30,183 nucleotides of DNA from contig SABF01000002.1 in assembly GCA_009929095.1 (NCBI GenBank), positions 1-30,183 of the forward strand, given 5' to 3'. The translations under genes were made by a program, and so were the position numbers. Under the pieces are notes generated by a model. The model was not told the origin of the DNA and did no database searches. It saw only the letters and a program-made list of their open reading frames with translations. The stretch's first letter is position 1. Every line of letters begins with the position of its first letter. Positions 24,756 to 30,183 of the stretch are shown one piece after another. This stretch comes from Erysipelotrichia bacterium. GTDB taxonomy: Bacteria; Bacillota_I; Bacilli_A; Erysipelotrichales; Erysipelotrichaceae.

Positions 24756-25217
24756 ATGGAAAATAACAGAGTATATAAAAAGCTAAACAACAGATCAGGT
24801 TCCGTTTCTCTTCTGGAACTTATTTTAATCATTGGCATATCCATTGAATCTGTATTCCTTATATTTGTGTTTGGCAGATATCTTGTCAGACAGCAGGCTA
24901 AAGGGGATGATGCCCTGATGGTAAATACAGCAGACTCGATAGCTCGTGTAAATTCCAATAATGGATTGAACTGTGTAGTCAATGACTGTGCAAGCCAGGG
25001 AGTTTGCACTCATCATCAGGATGATGGCTATACTGGATACTTTGATAATAAAACCAATACGATTGCAGGTATACTTCCTTATGGCTATAACGAATATACA
25101 GTTATGGAAGCGGATGGTCAGGAATACTATGGTGCAGTGAATACGATGGTAATCAAGGTGACAGCTGAAGAAGGTGTGATACAGGTGTCCTGGGTACCTG
25201 GAAAGGCAGACAGATAG
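24756..25217 (+). CDS. Type IV pseudopilin-like protein with atypical cleavage site
   Basis: 153 residues. After a basic leader, SGS-VSLLELILIIGISIESVFLIFVF forms the pilin-type helix. To put Glu at +5 the cleavage must follow Ser, not Gly, so the site is non-canonical. The extracytoplasmic part contains two cysteines in CVVNDCASQGVC and aromatic-rich strands. Position between the major pilins and pilD supports a minor pilin. The ATG has no good Shine-Dalgarno sequence; a TATAAT at 24727-24732 could drive it after the IS insertion. Confidence 0.72.
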   Translation: MENNRVYKKLNNRSGSVSLLELILIIGISIESVFLIFVFGRYLVRQQAKGDDALMVNTADSIARVNSNNGLNCVVNDCASQGVCTHHQDDGYTGYFDNKTNTIAGILPYGYNEYTVMEADGQEYYGAVNTMVIKVTAEEGVIQVSWVPGKADR

Positions 25218-25221
25218 CGAT

Positions 25222-26004
25222 ATGTCCATCTATGGAGATACTTTCATCACGTGCTATGTCCTGATTCTTTCCTTTATTCTGGGGACCGTATTCGGCAGCT
25301 TTATCAACTGCATGGCATCCCGTATCGCTGAAGGAAAAAACTGGATCTCCGGCAGAAGCCATTGCGACAGCTGCGGTCATGTACTGCAGATTCAGGATCT
25401 GGTTCCTGTTTTCTCCTATCTCTTTCTGCATGGAAAGTGCAGATACTGCGGCACAAAGATGGATCATAGATACATGCTTACAGAGATTGGCATGGGAATG
25501 GCCTTTGTGGGTGTAGTGCTTCATTATGGACAGCTGAATGTATTCGTCCTCAGGGATTGGGCATTGACCTGTGTGCTTCTGGGCCTTTCCCTGGTGGATC
25601 TTCAGACATATGAGATACCGGATGGGTTCATTATTGCCGGCTTGATAATCTATGCAGCTTCGATACCATTTTCGGGTGTGAATCCTTGGGAATACATGAA
25701 GTCCGGACTCTTGGGCGGCGCTGTAATTTCCGGGTCTATGCTGATGCTGTCACTGATCATGGATAAGATTCTGAAAAAAGACACGCTGGGCGGAGGGGAT
25801 GTGAAACTCCTGTTTATGTCATGCCTTTATCTGGGACTTGGCTCAGGTCTATTCTGTCTTATTCTGGCATGTATATTGGGTCTGATCTTTGTGGTATTAT
25901 TAAAAAAGGAAAAAATCGCTTTTGGGCCGTCAATCAGCCTTGCGGTGTACACTTCTCTGATTGTCGGACCGGCTATTGTGTCCTGGTACCTGAGTCTTTT
26001 TTAA
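25222..26004 (+). CDS. pilD: Prepilin peptidase/N-methyltransferase PilD (GspO family)
   Basis: 260 residues, full length. The N-terminal domain carries the zinc motif C48-x2-C51...C73-x2-C76 (CDSC, CRYC) of bifunctional peptidase-methylases. The aspartyl protease residues are Asp126 in SLVDLQTYEIPD and Asp193 in GGGDVKLL. About seven membrane segments. It removes prepilin leaders and methylates the new N-terminus of all pilins encoded around it. It starts 4 bases after the upstream pseudopilin stop. Confidence 0.95.
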   Translation: MSIYGDTFITCYVLILSFILGTVFGSFINCMASRIAEGKNWISGRSHCDSCGHVLQIQDLVPVFSYLFLHGKCRYCGTKMDHRYMLTEIGMGMAFVGVVLHYGQLNVFVLRDWALTCVLLGLSLVDLQTYEIPDGFIIAGLIIYAASIPFSGVNPWEYMKSGLLGGAVISGSMLMLSLIMDKILKKDTLGGGDVKLLFMSCLYLGLGSGLFCLILACILGLIFVVLLKKEKIAFGPSISLAVYTSLIVGPAIVSWYLSLF

Positions 26005-26034
26005 TCACCCTGTTAACGAAAGGAAATACAGCGC

Positions 26035-27021
26035 ATGTCAAAGTCAATTCTTGGTATTGAGTTTGGAGCCGGCAGACTGAAGGCGGCTCAGATGAAGAAT
26101 GGCGTTCTGGAACGCTTTATGTTATTTGATATGCCTGAAGACACGGTGCATGGAGACACACTCGTAGCGTTTGACGCACTGTCACAGTTTCTTAATGAGA
26201 ATGTCAGGAAACAGTTTAAGGTCAGGAATGTTGCACTGGTGGTTCCAAGTTCAAAATGCTATGTAAGAAGACTGAGTCTTCCGGCAATGACAGTAGATCA
26301 GCTGAAGGTTAATCTCCCCTATGAATTCCGAGATGTTATTACAGAAGACAAGTATAACTATATCTATGATTATTCAGTATTCGGTATTAAGACTAATGAG
26401 GACGGAAAACCAAAAGAAATGGATCTCATGGCTGCTGCAGTTTCCAGAGAGACAATAGAGAATTACACTGAGATGTTTGCCCGAGCTCATATGAAATTAG
26501 TAAAGGCAGCTCCGCAGGAATTGGCAATGGGAGCTCTGGTCCGAAAGGTATCCAATACAGCAAAAGAAGGAGATTTTGCGGCTCTGGATCTTGGCTGGTC
26601 TGGTACAAGAGTCAATATCTATCGAAACGGCATCTATGAAGTAACCAGATCCATAGATACCGGTCTTTCTGATGTCGCAAATGCAATAGCAGATACACTG
26701 GGCTGTGATCCGCATATTGCGGCCGTATATCTGAATGATAACAAGGATAATATACTGAACTCTGACGAATGCAAAGCGATCTACGCTTCCATAGGCGTCG
26801 AAGTAACAAGAGCGATTAATTACTATACCTATGAGAACCGGGATAATACTCTGGAGCATCTTTACTACTGCGGTCATGGTGCCGGAGTTGCACCAATGAT
26901 TGCTGAACTCTCCAGCAGCATCCCTTTGACACTGATTCCGTTCTCTGAATTAAGTGATCAGTATTCAGAAGGCAATGCCATAACTGACGGTCCATGTGCA
27001 GTCGGCATCTGTCTGGAGTGA
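26035..27021 (+). CDS. pilM: Type IV pilus assembly protein PilM (actin-like ATPase)
   Basis: 328 residues. The actin-like fold is indicated by ILGIEFGAGRLKAAQM at the N-terminus (phosphate-1), AALDLGWSGTRVNIYRNG (phosphate-2, about 182-199) and a late glycine-rich YYCGHGAGVAPMI (adenosine site). PilM is cytosolic, binds the PilN N-terminus and links the alignment subcomplex to the motors. Ribosome-binding site AAAGGAA. PilN follows by 12 bases. Confidence 0.9.
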   Translation: MSKSILGIEFGAGRLKAAQMKNGVLERFMLFDMPEDTVHGDTLVAFDALSQFLNENVRKQFKVRNVALVVPSSKCYVRRLSLPAMTVDQLKVNLPYEFRDVITEDKYNYIYDYSVFGIKTNEDGKPKEMDLMAAAVSRETIENYTEMFARAHMKLVKAAPQELAMGALVRKVSNTAKEGDFAALDLGWSGTRVNIYRNGIYEVTRSIDTGLSDVANAIADTLGCDPHIAAVYLNDNKDNILNSDECKAIYASIGVEVTRAINYYTYENRDNTLEHLYYCGHGAGVAPMIAELSSSIPLTLIPFSELSDQYSEGNAITDGPCAVGICLE

Positions 27022-27033
27022 AGGGAGGACAGA

Positions 27034-27645
27034 ATGGCAGAAACTGGCGAAAAGAAAAAAAGCAGGCTCTCCATGGAAATTTCGCTGAAGAAGAAAGCGA
27101 TCTATCCTGAAAAGACTTCTGTTAACTTCATCTTCAATGAACAGAAAAAGACGAACAGATATGCAATCATCGGGTTTGTTCTGTTTATGCTGGCACTTGC
27201 AGTATTTGTTAAATTTGCAGTGATAGATCCCATGAACAAAATCTCTGCGATGGAACAAAGGTACAATTTAGATACAGCACAGCTGCAGCTGTATCAGAGT
27301 GAAACGGCAGATTATCAGGCAACACAGGAAAAGTACAATTCCATGTCCGGAACCTTCATGACAGCAGATGAGAAATACTTCATGCAGAGAATGGATATGA
27401 TCCAGATGCTGGAAGATGATCTGATCAATGATGTCCCGGTGCAGAACATGCAGATAACCGGAAACACGATAACTGTGAATACCGGCAATACGACACTTCC
27501 AACTGTATCAGCACTTCTGTATAAAATGCAGAATGATGCTCGCAATTCCTATGTGACAGTCATCACGACTTCTGCCTCCGGTGCAGAGAATGATTCCATG
27601 GTCACTGCGAATTTCGAGATTGTCTATGCAGGAGGTACAGAATAA
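27034..27645 (+). CDS. pilN: Type IV pilus assembly protein PilN
   Basis: 203 residues with a cytosolic N-terminus of about 45 residues, one membrane helix (about 47-68, YAIIGFVLFMLALAVFVKFAV) and an extracytoplasmic coiled-coil plus ferredoxin-like domain. The N-terminal segment ending KTSVNFIFNEQKK corresponds to the PilM-binding 'INLLP'-type motif but is divergent. Order PilM-PilN-PilO is diagnostic. Its stop overlaps the pilO start (TAATG). Confidence 0.86.
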   Translation: MAETGEKKKSRLSMEISLKKKAIYPEKTSVNFIFNEQKKTNRYAIIGFVLFMLALAVFVKFAVIDPMNKISAMEQRYNLDTAQLQLYQSETADYQATQEKYNSMSGTFMTADEKYFMQRMDMIQMLEDDLINDVPVQNMQITGNTITVNTGNTTLPTVSALLYKMQNDARNSYVTVITTSASGAENDSMVTANFEIVYAGGTE

Positions 27646-28253
27646 TGCCGAAACATGAATTCAGTACAAGAGAAAAAGCACTTCTGCTTATCTGTGCCGC
27701 TCTGGCACTTGGCATCTTCTATTACCTGTTTGCCTATCAGAATTTCCAAGAAATGGAAAGGCGGTACGATACAGTCGATCTGGAAGAACAGATCATGATT
27801 GAGGAGGCTAAGCTTTCCAGTTTGAAGTCCATGCAGGAAGAGATTGATGCCGCTGCCGGACAGAACAGTGGGGAAATAGCAGTTTACAACAATCAGTCCA
27901 ATGAAATTCAAGCATTGAATGACATATTGCAGGACAGAGCATCTGATGTTTCGATCTCCTGGACACAGCCGACACTGACCGGATCTATTGTCAGAAGAAA
28001 TGCAGCCATCAGCCTCAAGACCGGAAGCTATACAACAGGAAGAGCGATTCTGAATGATCTGTCTGCCTGCAAATATCGTCTGATCATCAATGATATTCAG
28101 ATGGATTCTGGCGGCGGGGATGCAGTGCTCTCGACTTCGACCTCAGTCAGTGTGTCGGTGAGCGTAACCTTCTTTGAAACAATAGAAGGTGCATCTGCAG
28201 TGACCGGACTTACTGTTTTGGAAGAAGCTGCAGCTACTCCGGCAGCAGAGTAA
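27645..28253 (+). CDS. pilO: Type IV pilus assembly protein PilO
   Basis: 202 residues. Short cytosolic N-terminus, one membrane helix (about 11-28, ALLLICAALALGIFYYLF), a coiled coil (about 30-70) and a C-terminal alpha/beta domain. Length, topology and place after pilN identify it; sequence alone is weakly diagnostic. PilN/PilO heterodimers span the envelope in both diderms and monoderms. A hairpin follows before the next gene. Confidence 0.85.
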   Translation: MPKHEFSTREKALLLICAALALGIFYYLFAYQNFQEMERRYDTVDLEEQIMIEEAKLSSLKSMQEEIDAAAGQNSGEIAVYNNQSNEIQALNDILQDRASDVSISWTQPTLTGSIVRRNAAISLKTGSYTTGRAILNDLSACKYRLIINDIQMDSGGGDAVLSTSTSVSVSVSVTFFETIEGASAVTGLTVLEEAAATPAAE

Positions 28254-28266
28254 TGTTTTCAATAGG

Positions 28267-28300
28267 GCGGATTCCTGGTATTCAGTCAGGATTCCGCTTT
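28267..28300 (+). terminator. Hairpin between pilO and the giant prepilin (terminator or attenuator)
   Basis: GCGGATTCCTG (28267-28277) pairs with CAGGATTCCGC (28287-28297) with a single T-T mismatch, 9-base loop, then TTTA. The short T tract suggests partial termination, so the next gene would receive fewer transcripts than the assembly genes. Confidence 0.6.
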
Positions 28301-28336
28301 AGCCATATTAAGAAGAAGTGATTTCAAGGGAAACTG

Positions 28337-30183
28337 ATGAGAGAAGAGAGAAACAAAACCAGCCTGAACAAAGGATTTACAATGGCGGAACTGCTGATTG
28401 TCATAGCAATGATGACAATTCTGGCAGCGTTTGGTTTTGTTGCGGTTGCCAACTATCAGAAGAGTCTGAAGATCACAGAAATGGATGATACTGCCCGAGA
28501 GATATTCGTAGCAGCACAGAACCATCTCTCAGCAGCCAATGCGGATGGAACACTGGAACAGTACTACACTGCTGAGGGTGGAATAAAAGATACAGGTGCA
28601 GTACAGATCACTGATCGAAGCGTACTGACCGACTGCCCGACGATTCCGCCTGCGGAAACAGACAGACACGATTTCTATTACCTTGTTCACTTAAAAGGAG
28701 ATTCAATCAGTGCAGACTCTCTGCTGGATGCAGTTCTGCCATTTGGAGCCATTGATGAAACAGTTCGCACAGATTACAGTTACGTCATAGAGATAGACGC
28801 CAAAACAGCATCGGTCTACAGCGTATTCTATACTGACAGCCTCAGTGTTCCGTTAACAGATAAAGAATATAGAATTGTCAGAAGCCTGAAGGATTTCAGA
28901 CAGAACAAGACTGTAAGAAAAGAATACAAAGCTGAATCTCAGAGACAGATCATCGGCTATTACGGAGGTACTGTAGCAGGCGTATTTTCAGAAGGCCCAA
29001 AACTGAGTGTTGAACTCACGATAAATAACTCGGATACTCTTTCTGCAATTGTGAAGGACACAACAGCAGAGAATACCGCTGAGCGTCTATTGACACTGAT
29101 CATTGAAGGAAGACAGAGCGGGGTCCGGGAAAAATTCACAATAGAGTCAGATGGATCTGTAACAGGAACGGTTCTTTCTGAAACAGCTGGTTCTGCTGAT
29201 ACCGAGAATCTGAAAAAAGCGATCACGATATCTGCAGATAAAAAGACTTATGCAATCACTCTGGATGATATAACCACGCGGACAGGGCATTTCCATGATA
29301 TTATGCCCGACTATATTCCTGGTGAAGATATCACAGTTACAGCAAGGCTGACTGCTGGAACATCGAAACCGGCAGAAGATGCCAAGACAGTAAACTCCCT
29401 GTTTGATTCCATTAAAGCAGGTACTGCAGAAAATGAGTTTACTGCATCGCTTGCCAGCGGCAGACATCTGCAGAATCTGGAACCATCAATCTCCAGTACA
29501 CCGGTGATCACAACAGCAAACCCCTGCTATATCTCCAAAGCGGTTGAGATTGCAGATATTGACTGGAATGACTTTATCTCTGATAAATCAGTATTTATGA
29601 GTGACGGTACGGAGATTGAAGATGGACAGTTTCTATCAATTATCAGTTCTGTACTGTATGACTTCAATGGAAAAGGATATGTAATTTCTAATCTGAATGC
29701 GGCAGCTAATGGAAACAATGCCGGACTGTTTGCGGAAGCGAGTGTAAAAAAAGGAGAAGCGGAGCGGTCTTTGATTATTCAGAATGTGTTTCTGATGAAT
29801 CCGCACATAAGCACGGAAGCAGACGGCGGAGCTGCTGGGGGAATTGCCGGTCTGGCTGGAACCAATGTGACGATCGCTTCCTGCGGTGTGTATGCAGAAA
29901 ACGCTGATGCTTATGATGCTGCATATATTTCAGCAGGTCTGAATGGTTCTGCTGGCGGTCTTGTCGGGAAAATCAACCAGCAATCTGATAGAAAAACCGG
30001 ATTAGTCTCTGATGATGCCAATCCTGGAACCGATAAAGAGACAGAATCAGATATCATCTATGCATCCTTTGCGCCGGTCAGGACAATAAGCAAGGCTTAT
30101 GCCGGCGGTTTGGTTGGAAGTGTGGATGGGGCAGACAGAGGCCTGGTCATCAAAGATTCCTATGCAAGCGGCGCTGTCAATCC
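28337..30183 (+). CDS. Very large type IV prepilin with GLUG-like ectodomain (3' truncated by window)
   Basis: At least 615 codons, open to the window edge. The leader MREERNKTSLNKG precedes FTMAELLIVIAMMTILAAF, with Glu18 at +5. A pseudopilin-like stem follows (TAREIFVAAQNHL, about 50-62), then a long beta-rich region. From about residue 490 there are GLUG-type repeats, with GGAAGGIAGLAG, GSAGGLVGK and AYAGGLVGS each followed by small-residue strands such as DSYASGAV. GLUG repeats are typical of surface adhesins and passenger domains. It is several times the size of a normal pilin, so it is probably displayed at the pilus tip rather than polymerised. AAGGG precedes the ATG at 28337. Confidence 0.85.
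   Translation, partial: MREERNKTSLNKGFTMAELLIVIAMMTILAAFGFVAVANYQKSLKITEMDDTAREIFVAAQNHLSAANADGTLEQYYTAEGGIKDTGAVQITDRSVLTDCPTIPPAETDRHDFYYLVHLKGDSISADSLLDAVLPFGAIDETVRTDYSYVIEIDAKTASVYSVFYTDSLSVPLTDKEYRIVRSLKDFRQNKTVRKEYKAESQRQIIGYYGGTVAGVFSEGPKLSVELTINNSDTLSAIVKDTTAENTAERLLTLIIEGRQSGVREKFTIESDGSVTGTVLSETAGSADTENLKKAITISADKKTYAITLDDITTRTGHFHDIMPDYIPGEDITVTARLTAGTSKPAEDAKTVNSLFDSIKAGTAENEFTASLASGRHLQNLEPSISSTPVITTANPCYISKAVEIADIDWNDFISDKSVFMSDGTEIEDGQFLSIISSVLYDFNGKGYVISNLNAAANGNNAGLFAEASVKKGEAERSLIIQNVFLMNPHISTEADGGAAGGIAGLAGTNVTIASCGVYAENADAYDAAYISAGLNGSAGGLVGKINQQSDRKTGLVSDDANPGTDKETESDIIYASFAPVRTISKAYAGGLVGSVDGADRGLVIKDSYASGAVN

Noticed and set aside
1..30183. CRISPR arrays, tRNA, rRNA or riboswitches
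   Set aside because: No regular repeat-spacer pattern, cloverleaf or conserved aptamer segments were seen on reading the sequence.

Overview
The window looks like a chromosomal segment of a low-to-moderate GC, monoderm Bacillota. Gene content (many PTS systems, PRD and HutC/GntR regulators, BspA-type LRR protein, a secretin-free type IV pilus cluster) fits a gut Erysipelotrichia relative. That placement is an impression from gene style, not a computed classification.

Layout. 1-1565: the tail of an unrecognised gene and a cytoplasmic BspA-like leucine-rich repeat protein. 1740-8531: a carbohydrate locus. A PRD-type PTS-responsive regulator stands before galactitol-type EIIA, EIIB and EIIC, a dedicated HPr, a YcxB-like membrane protein, a class II aldolase and a Cof-type HAD phosphatase. 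The locus is punctuated by terminators at 6157 and 8544. Paired TTTGCA repeats occur upstream of both the regulator and the EIIA gene. 8573-12000: a decay zone holding a badly eroded DUF4143-type ATPase pseudogene, an intact lipoprotein metallophosphoesterase on the minus strand, and an eroded IS3-family orfA.

11983-17081 (all minus): a mannose-family PTS locus. The promoter-proximal UTRA-only protein overlaps a full HutC/GntR regulator; EIIC, EIID, EIIB, an SIS-domain sugar-phosphate enzyme and EIIA follow from a second promoter. TGGTATACCA palindromes lie at both promoters. The set resembles fructoselysine/glucoselysine or amino-sugar loci, but the substrate cannot be read from the sequence.

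17451-30183 (all plus, running off the window): a type IV pilus cluster. Order: PilX-like protein, two small pseudopilins, PilB with a tandem MshEN (c-di-GMP type) N-terminus, PilT, PilC, two tandem major pilins, an IS3 deletion remnant, another pseudopilin, PilD, PilM, PilN, PilO, and a very large prepilin with a GLUG-like ectodomain. The first major pilin has a +1 frameshift in an A7 run right after its start codon. The assembly motor (PilB/PilT/PilC), alignment proteins (PilM/N/O), peptidase (PilD) and subunits form a complete Gram-positive pilus set; the large prepilin is a candidate tip adhesin.
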